Part shown: one piece after another, positions 35,731-42,105 of the stretch
How the letters are laid out: every line of letters begins with the position of its first letter
Numbering within the stretch: the first letter of the stretch is position 1
IMG/VR virus record: IMGVR_UViG_3300030090_005581
Location: 1-45,660 of that record
DNA from: a virus
Reading direction: 5' to 3' (one strand)
Length of the DNA: 45,660 nt
The notes under the pieces: generated by a model
Database searches by the model: none
What the model saw: only the letters and a program-made list of their open reading frames with translations
What the model was told of the DNA's origin: nothing
Position numbers and translations under genes: made by a program

Positions 35731-35807
35731 TAATATAGTACTAATATAATAAATTTTTCCGACATATAAAAGGATTTTACAGCTTTTTTTGAAAAGTTAT
35801 TAACAAT
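35731..35807 (-). promoter_or_regulatory. Early-type promoter element, full copy with GTTAATAAC
   Basis: The minus strand starts at the end of the ligase gene with TTGTTAATAACTTTTC, then CCTTTTATATGTCGGAAAAA, then TTATATTAGTACTATATTAA. The ligase ends with Cys and TAA, both encoded by the repeat. Downstream are the 56-residue gene and the nucleotidase, with the A-rich leader AACAAATAACAAATAAAC. Confidence 0.65.
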
Positions 35808-37086
35808 CTCTTTCACCTTCGTATATGTGTTTAAGTACCGGGAATCTTAATGACCATTCTCCGTCTTTGTTTTGGCTCTCCTCAAAGTATTGTACTGTTA
35901 CAGTTTTTCCAAGAATCTTATTATGGTCTTCATAGAATTCTTTTCGCTGGTCTATACTAAATCCAGAACCAACACCTACTTTGTTACCTTTGTGTATAAT
36001 TGTTATGTTACTAAGACAATTTATAGTTTTTTCTCTACCATCTTCAACTACTCGTATATCTCCATTTGTAGCACCAACAACTTTGTATTCTGCATCGTGA
36101 AACTTTTTTACTTTTAGAATATCCTTCGAACGCTTACCTTTATATCCTGAGTTTTTACGAATCATAATACCTTCATGACCGGCAGCTGTAGCCTCATCAT
36201 TTAGTTTATTAAAATATTCTACATTAGGTATAATATCCTGACCAAGTACTTCGATAATATTTTCATTACAGCCAGCTACATGCAATGCGCTAATGGAATT
36301 TTCATATCTTATACGTAATGGTATCTCACCTTTTTGTTCGTCAAATTCCTGAAGTGTTAACATATCGAACACAAACATCTTGAGGTTATCAATGGTGTGG
36401 TTTTTACGTCTTATTTGTTTCATAATATCTTGGAAGTTTTCATTTCCATTTTCATCGACAATACAAACCTCGCCATCCAAAACAAAATCACCTTCTATTT
36501 TGCTAACCTCGTCCAATAACTTACCTAGCGTTTCGAATTCTTTACCACTTCTTGAATGAGCTGATATCTCATCTTGTTCTTTACGTATAATACATCTTAC
36601 ACCATCAAGTTTTCTAGAACCAAACCACTCTTCGTTTTCAAAGTCTGGCATTTTGTCTATAGCTTCTGCCAATGCAACTTTGAATTGTGGTATTAGTCCA
36701 GGTATACCTTTGTTGATAATACTTGCAGCTGTACGAGTTTTTAGGTCCTTGTCTAATATATTATATATAAGTTGTTCATGTTCTTTATTTGCAAGTATAA
36801 AAGCATTGACTGCACCAACTGCAGCGTGACCTGTAAGATGTCTATTACTTAGGTCATCGAGTAAATCGAATAATTCGTAAGCATCATCGCTATCACAAAT
36901 ATGAGATAATTTTTTACAGTTTTTAGAACCTACGCCAAATTGTACATAAGGACTATACACTCTGACAAGAATTTCTTTTATATTATCCATTTCAGAGTAT
37001 TGTTCAAATACTTTGATTTTTGCATTAGTACTAGTAGAATGATTTAGGTCATTAACTAGTATACTCAGGGTTTTTAAGGTGTTCAT
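35800..37086 (-). CDS. ATP-dependent DNA ligase
   Basis: A 428-residue ligase. Motif I is SRKLDGVR (157-164) with adenylated Lys159. GDFVLDGEV supplies motif III-like acidic residues, EGIMIRKN motif IV, and DILKVKKF motif V. An OB-fold C-terminus follows (~330-428, KVGVGSGFSIDQRKEFYE). The N-terminal ~145 residues are a DNA-binding helical region. It would seal nicks in replication and recombination. It follows the small gene at 37088-37264 with 1 nt between them, and its stop lies inside a promoter repeat. Confidence 0.93.
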   Translation of the reverse strand: MNTLKTLSILVNDLNHSTSTNAKIKVFEQYSEMDNIKEILVRVYSPYVQFGVGSKNCKKLSHICDSDDAYELFDLLDDLSNRHLTGHAAVGAVNAFILANKEHEQLIYNILDKDLKTRTAASIINKGIPGLIPQFKVALAEAIDKMPDFENEEWFGSRKLDGVRCIIRKEQDEISAHSRSGKEFETLGKLLDEVSKIEGDFVLDGEVCIVDENGNENFQDIMKQIRRKNHTIDNLKMFVFDMLTLQEFDEQKGEIPLRIRYENSISALHVAGCNENIIEVLGQDIIPNVEYFNKLNDEATAAGHEGIMIRKNSGYKGKRSKDILKVKKFHDAEYKVVGATNGDIRVVEDGREKTINCLSNITIIHKGNKVGVGSGFSIDQRKEFYEDHNKILGKTVTVQYFEESQNKDGEWSLRFPVLKHIYEGERDC

Positions 37087-37087
37087 A

Positions 37088-37264
37088 TTAAATTATATTT
37101 TCTGATTCTCTAGCCCACTCTAAATCCTGTTCTAAGGAGCATGGCACTTCTATCTCTTCCTCCTTAACAGAGTACGTAGCTCTAACTCTATCAGTTATTT
37201 TTTTATCTATTTCTTTTAATTTAGCAATCTCTGCTTTTAGTTCTAAAAATCTTTCTTTTGTCAT
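37088..37264 (-). CDS. Short helical protein upstream of DNA ligase
   Basis: A 58-residue product, MTKERFLELKAEIAKLKEID..., a single Lys/Glu-rich helix followed by an acidic tail. It sits between the 100-residue gene (gap 7 nt) and ligase, all in one transcript. The function is unknown. Confidence 0.6.
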   Translation of the reverse strand: MTKERFLELKAEIAKLKEIDKKITDRVRATYSVKEEEIEVPCSLEQDLEWARESENII

Positions 37265-37271
37265 TTTTTTA

Positions 37272-37574
37272 TTATTTAATTTTTACTGAATATATTTTTC
37301 TAATTATTGGTCTACCATAATCATCGTCACCATCGTCGTCCTCGTATAAATCAACAAAGGATTTTATACCTTTTTCGGCTAGCTTACTAACTAATAATGT
37401 AGCGTGATTTTGATTGTAGCATTTTAGATAAGGTTCTTTCCAACGATTCCCATCTTGGTCACTGCATCTAGTCCATCTTAATAGACTTCCAGCTATTTCT
37501 TTGATAATTTCTAATTTAATGTTTGAGATAGGCTTCATAAAAGCGCCGTGGATAGTAGTTTCGATATTGTTCAT
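37272..37574 (-). CDS. Small protein of unknown function
   Basis: A 100-residue protein. It has a helical middle (SNIKLEIIKEIAGSLLRW), a possible alpha/beta fold similar to SPOR-like or phosphodiesterase-like small domains (NHATLLVSKLAEKGIKSFVDLYE), and an Asp-rich loop (EDDDGDDDYG, ~78-87). The start follows the A-rich leader of the promoter element at 37591-37680, with no Shine-Dalgarno. Confidence 0.65.
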   Translation of the reverse strand: MNNIETTIHGAFMKPISNIKLEIIKEIAGSLLRWTRCSDQDGNRWKEPYLKCYNQNHATLLVSKLAEKGIKSFVDLYEDDDGDDDYGRPIIRKIYSVKIK

Positions 37575-37590
37575 TTATTAGTTATTTGTT

Positions 37591-37680
37591 ATTTATACTA
37601 TAAATATACGCAAAATTTCCGAGATATAAAAACTTTTAGCGGGTTATTTTCAATAAATTTTGAAAAGTTATTAACAATTA
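37591..37680 (-). promoter_or_regulatory. Early-type promoter element, full copy with GTTAATAAC
   Basis: The minus strand has TTGTTAATAACTTTTCAAAA, about 30 nt, TTTTTATATCTCGGAAATTT, then GTATATTTATAGTATAAATA. It precedes the 100-residue gene, the 58-residue gene and ligase. Confidence 0.6.
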
Positions 37681-37755
37681 TAATGTACCTAGATAGAATA
37701 CTACTATCATCATAAGTACATATATTGCTGGAGTTATGTCTATTTTGTTTTCCAC
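37678..37755 (-). CDS. Possible 25-residue membrane peptide
   Basis: A short frame with GTG start (37753-37755) encoding VENKIDITPAIYVLMMIVVF and ending TAA in the promoter repeat. Most of it is one membrane segment. No Shine-Dalgarno is visible. Many tiny membrane proteins occur nearby, which makes it plausible, but the frame could be chance. Confidence 0.3.
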   Translation of the reverse strand: MENKIDITPAIYVLMMIVVFYLGTL

Positions 37756-37821
37756 GTATATAAATATTTTTAGTTTAACTGGAGATTGTTAACTTAATGT
37801 TAACTGATTGTTAAATTATAG

Positions 37822-37893
37822 TACCCCGACGGAGAATCGAACTCCGGTTACCAGGATGAAAACCTGGCGTCCTAACCACTAGACGACCGGGGC
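37822..37893 (-). tRNA. tRNA-Glu (anticodon UUC)
   Basis: A 72-nt cloverleaf: acceptor GCCCCGG with UCGGGGU (G1-U72 and G7-U66 wobbles), anticodon stem CCAGG/CCUGG around UUUUCAU giving anticodon UUC, and T arm CGGAG-UUCGAUU-CUCCG. Discriminator A is present and CCA is not encoded (CTA follows, as for the tmRNA). It reads GAA, a frequent codon in this AT-rich genome. Confidence 0.95.
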
Positions 37894-37895
37894 AA

Positions 37896-37978
37896 ATAAT
37901 TAAGGAGGCATTAAGCTACCGCTAGGAAACTACATGTGTCAGAACTAGTTTAAGCTACCTATTCTCAGCCTCCTTAAT
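37896..37978 (-). ncRNA. Structured element flanked by a 12-bp inverted repeat
   Basis: AATTAAGGAGGC and GCCTCCTTAATT form a perfect 12-bp outer stem around ~60 nt. Inside are AAACTA/TAGTTT, a 6-bp hairpin, and two direct copies of GGTAGCTTAA. It starts right after the stop of the KYKW-repeat gene and ends 2-3 nt from the tRNA. It could be a long terminator or a small structured RNA processed with the tRNA; it lacks a T loop, so it is not a normal tRNA. Confidence 0.5.
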
Positions 37979-38320
37979 TTAATCGTAAAACTCTATACCA
38001 TTACCACCTATCCATTTTTTATGTTCATCACTAACCTGCCATTTATATTTAGTAATATACCAAATCTCATCAGCCTGCCATTTGTACTTAACAAAGAAAA
38101 CTTTGTACTCCGCTTCCCACTTATATTTACACCAATATACTACATTGGCACTTAAGCTAGACTTCTGACTACTATAATATTTAAGATAAGTAGCTTGAGA
38201 TTTAGTTGAGGTAATATAAACAAGAATATCAGCATCCCATTTATGTTTAGTTTCAAAACAAGTTTGACCATTAGACAGAAATGGAGATATAGCTAGTAGT
38301 AATGTAATTATTCTAATCAT
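37979..38320 (-). CDS. Exported KYKW-repeat protein (DUF6150-like)
   Basis: From ATG 38318-38320 (MIRIITLLLAISPFLSNGQ) the product is 113 residues. A signal peptide ends LSNGQ, the Bacteroidota style. The mature part contains about four imperfect repeats with KHKWDAD, KYKWEAE, KYKWQAD and KYKWQVS, spaced 13-18 residues, with alternating beta character. This matches what I know of DUF6150, found in Bacteroidota proteins of unknown function. The start overlaps the stop of the upstream membrane-protein gene. A periplasmic or surface location is inferred. Confidence 0.7.
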   Translation of the reverse strand: MIRIITLLLAISPFLSNGQTCFETKHKWDADILVYITSTKSQATYLKYYSSQKSSLSANVVYWCKYKWEAEYKVFFVKYKWQADEIWYITKYKWQVSDEHKKWIGGNGIEFYD

Positions 38321-38525
38321 CTTTTTCACTGTTAATAAAAGCAATAATAAAACTATATAAAAATATCAGGAATCCTATAGGCCATATAAGAATACTAATT
38401 ATTTTGTCATAATCATCTAGACTGTGTTTCTTTTCAACTATAAACTTTCTGTCTATAAAATCATACATGACTTGAAAACAAGCACCTATAAAAAGATATA
38501 GTGATATATAATAAAGCAACGTCAT
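38313..38525 (-). CDS. Small two-helix membrane protein
   Basis: A 70-residue protein with membrane segments at ~4-22 and ~45-65 and an acidic C-terminus (NSEKDD). The start overlaps the stop of the gene before it as ATGA. The function is unknown. Confidence 0.6.
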   Translation of the reverse strand: MTLLYYISLYLFIGACFQVMYDFIDRKFIVEKKHSLDDYDKIISILIWPIGFLIFLYSFIIAFINSEKDD

Positions 38526-38686
38526 TTCAATTTACTCAATAAAAAATCTAACTTAGATTCTATTATGTTAACTCTTTCTAATATATTATTCAAGCGCGCA
38601 ACTTTCTCATTCCCATTTTCGCCCGGCGGCTCGGGTACAAATTTTTTCCCATTCGGGGCGCGGTGTTTATTATTTTTTTCGTTCAT
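38522..38686 (-). CDS. Short coiled-coil protein with GC-rich middle
   Basis: A 54-residue product, MNEKNNKHRAPNGKKFVPEP..., with a Pro/Gly-rich stretch and a C-terminal heptad helix (LNNILERVNIIESKLDFLL). Its first half is encoded by clearly GC-richer DNA (about 38590-38665) than the surroundings. It overlaps the genes on both sides. Confidence 0.55.
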   Translation of the reverse strand: MNEKNNKHRAPNGKKFVPEPPGENGNEKVARLNNILERVNIIESKLDFLLSKLK

Positions 38687-38828
38687 CGTCTTTTCCGTGT
38701 TTGTCTAAGTTTTTCATAAATTCTTTGTGACGTGTATTGCTATCGATGTGTTCCATTATTTGTGAAGATACATACAATCCGATTATCACACCGACGCCTA
38801 ACACTACAACAAGTGAAAATGTGTCCAT
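38670..38828 (-). CDS. Tiny single-pass membrane protein
   Basis: A 52-residue product, MDTFSLVVVLGVGVIIGLYV..., with one N-terminal membrane segment and a charged His/Lys/Asp tail. It overlaps the next gene by 17 nt and begins 1 nt after the previous one. Confidence 0.55.
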   Translation of the reverse strand: MDTFSLVVVLGVGVIIGLYVSSQIMEHIDSNTRHKEFMKNLDKHGKDDERKK

Positions 38829-38829
38829 A

Positions 38830-38958
38830 TTATTTCCTTTTTAATTTTTTAATTTTATCCGAATAAGTTTCATATATAGCTTGTATAATAGTACATACGA
38901 TACACGTTATACATATAAATACAAATATAAATCCAAAGTATTGCATAGCTGTTTCCAT
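38830..38958 (-). CDS. Tiny single-pass membrane protein
   Basis: A 42-residue product, METAMQYFGFIFVFICITCI..., with one Cys-rich hydrophobic segment and a basic tail. It starts 1 nt after the stop of the 76-residue gene. The leader has no clear Shine-Dalgarno. Confidence 0.5.
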   Translation of the reverse strand: METAMQYFGFIFVFICITCIVCTIIQAIYETYSDKIKKLKRK

Positions 38959-38959
38959 A

Positions 38960-39190
38960 TTATCTTAGTATGTTAAATTTTTTCCAATACATATTACATT
39001 TAATTAACTCGCCATTAGGTATTGTCCAATCAATATCATTAATACATTGTTCTATTAAATAATGTACTTCTCTTTTACAATCAACAAACGTGTCATATTC
39101 TGCTGCAGAAACTGAAGGTCCTGCTTGTTCCCATATATCCATTCTCTTTATCAACTCGTTAAGTTTTGGTAAATGTTTGTGTTGCTTCAT
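38960..39190 (-). CDS. Small protein of unknown function
   Basis: A 76-residue helical, Trp-containing soluble protein (MKQHKHLPKLNELIKRMDIWEQ...). Its start overlaps the stop of the 41-residue membrane protein. No family is recognised. Confidence 0.6.
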   Translation of the reverse strand: MKQHKHLPKLNELIKRMDIWEQAGPSVSAAEYDTFVDCKREVHYLIEQCINDIDWTIPNGELIKCNMYWKKFNILR

Positions 39191-39312
39191 TTTAATTTAT
39201 CTTTAATAACTGTATATGCATAGCCTACAACTGGTGTAGACATTATTAACCATAATAAGCTTGGATGTGGTTCTCCACATAATCCTAGTGCGTGTCTTAA
39301 AAATTCTATCAT
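39187..39312 (-). CDS. Tiny membrane protein
   Basis: A 41-residue product, MIEFLRHALGLCGEPHPSLL..., with one hydrophobic segment (~19-36) and a basic end. ATGA overlap with the stop of the zinc-finger gene supports real translation. Confidence 0.5.
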   Translation of the reverse strand: MIEFLRHALGLCGEPHPSLLWLIMSTPVVGYAYTVIKDKLK

Positions 39313-39833
39313 GAGTGTTTCCAATTTCTAAATGCATAAGTAATTTCTTCGTCCACTTCATAATTATCAGTATTACTAATAGGTTGCTGAGGTATAGGTA
39401 ATAAGGTATTGATAATGGTACGTAGATTAAATACATGGGTAGAACTAATAACATGACTAGTATATAGGGATTCAATCCAATCGATACACCAAGTACGGCC
39501 GCGGTCAAGATTGTGTTCCAATTGCTTTAGGGTACGCATATAATCGTCTTCAGTAGGCATGCGAAATGTTGCAACGCTACCGGTAAGACGTGTATTAGAC
39601 TTAGGAGATTTACCACCACGTAGACCTCGCATAATACCATAACCTGCACGCTGCGCTAGTTTGTTAACCTTTGCTGCTGTAGCTTTGTCCATAACCTGAA
39701 TAGTATTACCTGTTTTGTGGTATGTAATATCTACACAAGATACAGCTTCGACTGTACTACAATCTATACATTCTTTATAGCCTAAATTTATTCTACCTTC
39801 TGGTATCATAGTTCCACATTTACATTTATTCAT
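39309..39833 (-). CDS. Zinc-finger protein of unknown function
   Basis: A 174-residue protein. Cys4, Cys6, Cys22 and Cys25 (NKCKCGTMIPEG, YKECIDCST) form a likely zinc site of the DksA/TraR-like kind. The middle is basic (GLRGGKSPKSNTRL). The start follows an A-rich leader of an early-type promoter element without Shine-Dalgarno. A role in transcription is possible but unproven. Confidence 0.7.
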   Translation of the reverse strand: MNKCKCGTMIPEGRINLGYKECIDCSTVEAVSCVDITYHKTGNTIQVMDKATAAKVNKLAQRAGYGIMRGLRGGKSPKSNTRLTGSVATFRMPTEDDYMRTLKQLEHNLDRGRTWCIDWIESLYTSHVISSTHVFNLRTIINTLLPIPQQPISNTDNYEVDEEITYAFRNWKHS

Positions 39834-39850
39834 ATATATGTTGTTTAATT

Positions 39851-39916
39851 TTATACTACTAATATAACAATTTTTTTTGATATATAAAAGGATTTTGCAT
39901 AAAAGTTATTAACAAT
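39851..39916 (-). promoter_or_regulatory. Early-type promoter element, full copy with GTTAATAAC
   Basis: The minus strand reads AATTGTTAATAACTTTTATG, CCTTTTATATATCAAAAAAA, then TTATATTAGTAGTATAAAAT. The upstream gene (39909-40145) ends with Cys-TAA encoded by the repeat. The zinc-finger gene follows. Confidence 0.6.
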
Positions 39917-40145
39917 TTTCTCTCATTATACATTCATTCCATATTTCATTGCACTGTAACTTTTCGTCTTTGCTTATGTCGTAGTCCATAGGCTTGTCGT
40001 GAATCTCTAAGATTAACGAATTGACAAAATCTATACTTGAATCCATAGGCATAGTTAATTTTCCTGGTTTACTGGTAAAGGGTGCTATTCTTTTTCTTAG
40101 CTTCCTTAATAACCTTAATGCTCTATTTTTATTTGTTTCTTTCAT
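39909..40145 (-). CDS. Small protein of unknown function
   Basis: A 78-residue protein: basic N-terminus (NKNRALRLLRKLRKRI, ~5-20), then a helical acidic part. It ends in Cys encoded by the downstream promoter repeat. A small hairpin (GATGG-TACA-CCATC) lies 13-25 nt before its ATG and might affect translation. Confidence 0.6.
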   Translation of the reverse strand: MKETNKNRALRLLRKLRKRIAPFTSKPGKLTMPMDSSIDFVNSLILEIHDKPMDYDISKDEKLQCNEIWNECIMRENC

Positions 40146-40322
40146 ATATGTTGCTGATGGTGTACCATCATGTCTTAAACAGTTGTTGCTAGGGCAAAAA
40201 ATTCAGCCCCGATGTGAGAGCAGCCTAAAGCTCCAGAAAAGAAACTTTTTGTTTGCTGCTTACAAGTAATTAGGCCAGGTATGACATTTTGTCATTTCCT
40301 AGCCAATTACCACCTAACAACA
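40146..40322 (-). ncRNA. Structured noncoding region with a long hairpin
   Basis: 177 nt without a convincing gene. On the minus strand the first element (40266-40310) is a 45-nt hairpin: GTAATT pairs with AATTAC, GGCTAGG with CCTGGCC, ATGACA with TGTCAT, with one bulge and a small loop. One pair is G-U only when read from the minus strand and a mismatch on the plus strand. Next is AGCAGC...GCTGCT, then GGGC...GCCC, then the short hairpin before the next gene. There is no U-run, so it is not a standard terminator. A small RNA or 5' leader is likely. Confidence 0.55.
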
Positions 40323-41498
40323 TTATTCGTCTTCTACGTTAAATAATTCTTCATTTGATGCGTCTACCGTGTCTTTGTCATAAGACCACTTTTGTACAAG
40401 TTGTTTAACGAAGGTTCTTTCGCTATCTATACCTCCACTAGCATCATATTGTGGATAGATACAAACCTCTGCTGCCTCCTCTAGTGTAAAGCCATCATAA
40501 AGTAAGCTAGCCATCTCTACCGAATTCCTAGTAGATATAGCCGTTGATATACGTGGTGTTTCTGTAGTTATTTCTATTCTTGTACCACCTACTATATCCG
40601 CTATAGCCTCTATCCTATTAGTATCTACCTGTGGGAATAAGTATGATAATAGTTCTTGTTCTTCATGTGATTTTAATACATCCATTTCTACTATTATGAA
40701 TCTATCTAATAATGCTCTATCCATAACTCTTGTTGCTGTATATTCATTACCTATATTAGCAGTAGCTATAAATGTAACTCCTTTTGCTACTTCTATAGTT
40801 GGCGAACCGTCAGCTTCATCCAGCCTTAAGTACCTTTGGCCTTCATCTAATACAGTCATTAAGATATTATGAGCATCGGGATGAGCTCTGGATAATTCGT
40901 CTAATAAGATAACCGCATTTGGTGTCTGTATAGCTTTAACGAAAAGAGCTTGTGAAAAGAAGGTACCTTTTTCTTTGTCAAAGTGCGTATTACCAATTAA
41001 TGTAGAACGTGGGTCTTGTGTTGCCCCTAGATTGAAATAGAAGTCTGGCCTATCTAGTGCTTTTACAACAGATTTGGCTGCCATTGTCTTACCACAACCA
41101 GCAGGACCAGTCATCATAATGTTCTTACCCCTTACTGCAGAACGCATAAGGTATTTCCATTTTAACGTATCCATTTTTAATAAATCAGGTTTAAGCTCAT
41201 CCGATGTCTTAATAAATTGCATCAACTCTACTTGTTCCTTAGGTAGATTTGGATTGTCTACCTTTTTCTTATTAAGCTTAGTCTGCGCTAGCTCATTATT
41301 AAAATCTGTAATATTACCAGAAGAAGCAGTACCATAAGTAGCATCCTCACCAGCTAGTTTAACAGATAATAGTATATTGTTTTTGTACGAATATTTACAT
41401 TTCTCTGCCGCCTTCGTATTAGCCTTAGCAGTATAGACGTCACCTTGCTTATTACTAAACTTGTTAGTGTCTATAGGTTGAAAAAATAATTTTTGCAT
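40323..41498 (-). CDS. MoxR/CobS-like AAA+ ATPase
   Basis: A 391-residue protein. Walker A is GPAGCGKT (131-138), Walker B VILLDE (196-201), sensor-1 TANIGN (247-251), and arginine-finger candidates are Arg261 and Arg266 (MDRALLDRF). The N-terminal ~110 residues form a separate region. MoxR/CobS-type ATPases work with VWA-domain partners as chaperones or metal-insertion machines; a VWA protein is encoded about 4 kb upstream (45382-45660). The leader has an early-type promoter and no Shine-Dalgarno. Its exact phage function is unknown. Confidence 0.85.
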   Translation of the reverse strand: MQKLFFQPIDTNKFSNKQGDVYTAKANTKAAEKCKYSYKNNILLSVKLAGEDATYGTASSGNITDFNNELAQTKLNKKKVDNPNLPKEQVELMQFIKTSDELKPDLLKMDTLKWKYLMRSAVRGKNIMMTGPAGCGKTMAAKSVVKALDRPDFYFNLGATQDPRSTLIGNTHFDKEKGTFFSQALFVKAIQTPNAVILLDELSRAHPDAHNILMTVLDEGQRYLRLDEADGSPTIEVAKGVTFIATANIGNEYTATRVMDRALLDRFIIVEMDVLKSHEEQELLSYLFPQVDTNRIEAIADIVGGTRIEITTETPRISTAISTRNSVEMASLLYDGFTLEEAAEVCIYPQYDASGGIDSERTFVKQLVQKWSYDKDTVDASNEELFNVEDE

Positions 41499-41520
41499 AA
41501 TGTTAGGTTTTAATGTTTAT

Positions 41521-41600
41521 GATTTATACTATAAATCTACGCAATTTTTGTGACATATGAAAGGAAATTGCAGCCTTTTTTATAAAAGTTATTAACAATT
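41521..41600 (-). promoter_or_regulatory. Early-type promoter element, full copy with GTTAATAAC
   Basis: The minus strand has AATTGTTAATAACTTTTATA, CCTTTCATATGTCACAAAAA, then GTAGATTTATAGTATAAATC, followed by a leader to the AAA+ ATPase ATG about 25 nt further on. Confidence 0.6.
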
Positions 41601-41733
41601 ATAGTAGTACGTATCCAGGATATAGAGACAAAGCTAGTTTTTTTGCTTCCATAAGGTTAATAGATTCAACTACTGATTTACGTACCTTACCAGGGAATGC
41701 CGGGCATGTTAGGTATACTGTGTACTTTTCCAT
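41599..41733 (-). CDS. Short protein between two promoter elements
   Basis: A 44-residue product, MEKYTVYLTCPAFPGKVRKS.... It has its own early-type element upstream (41751-41830) and another immediately downstream that overlaps its stop codon. It may form a small beta-alpha-beta unit. The leader lacks Shine-Dalgarno. Confidence 0.55.
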   Translation of the reverse strand: MEKYTVYLTCPAFPGKVRKSVVESINLMEAKKLALSLYPGYVLL

Positions 41734-42105
41734 GATGTTATGTATTTATGATTTATACTATAAATATAGGCAATCTTTCCGACATAAAAAAATATTTTCA
41801 ATGACAATTTGGCAAAAGTTTATGACAATGTGACATCGCTTTAGATGTGTCATACAGTACATCTAAGACACCCTGTTCTACGCTAGCCAACAGTGTTAGA
41901 GACATACGTAATACCCCATCTAGACTCTACGTAATAACATTCACCCTACCTCAGAAATACTCTCTAGCCGTAGGAAAATGCGACTACGACGCGTGTGTGC
42001 AAGGTCAAATTGGATTTCTGATATATCTTAGATGCCATATATAGGTATATATCCATAGTTATCCTGTACGTACTTAGTATATGAGAGCTCTTGATACATG
42101 TGAAC
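41734..42105 (-). other. Intergenic region of ~370 nt with hairpin and direct repeats
   Basis: It contains a promoter element (41751-41830) and about 270 nt with no convincing gene. TTAGATGT/ACATCTAA form an 8-bp stem with a 10-nt loop (41840-41865). TATTACGTA occurs twice (41909-41942 area), and several CTAG and CGTA words are clustered. Base composition is visibly less AT-rich than the neighbours. Short frames (23-30 codons) exist but none has supporting context. It could hold a small RNA or a regulatory or replication site. Confidence 0.45.
41751..41830 (-). promoter_or_regulatory. Early-type promoter element, divergent copy
   Basis: The minus strand has TTGTCATAAACTTTTGCCAA (a degenerate form of the GTTAATAAC part), TTTTTATGTCGGAAAGATTG, then CTATATTTATAGTATAAATC. 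It precedes the 44-residue gene. Confidence 0.55.

Noticed and set aside
37896-37978. A second tRNA next to tRNA-Glu
   Set aside because: The size and outer stem fit, but there is no TTCGA-type T loop and no clear anticodon arm.
39203-39508. Minus-strand frame of 101 codons in another phase
   Set aside because: It lies mostly inside the zinc-finger gene and has a scrambled composition; the 41-residue frame with ATGA overlap explains the remainder better.
40193-40215. GGGGCTGA on the minus strand, like the start of a second tmRNA
   Set aside because: No GGATTYGAC follows and no matching CAGCTCC acceptor strand or T arm is nearby; it pairs better locally with GCCC.
41847-42044. Plus-strand open frame of 65 codons
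   Set aside because: It runs against all other genes, has no ribosome site, a low-complexity unlikely sequence, and overlaps the stem-loop region. Treated as chance.
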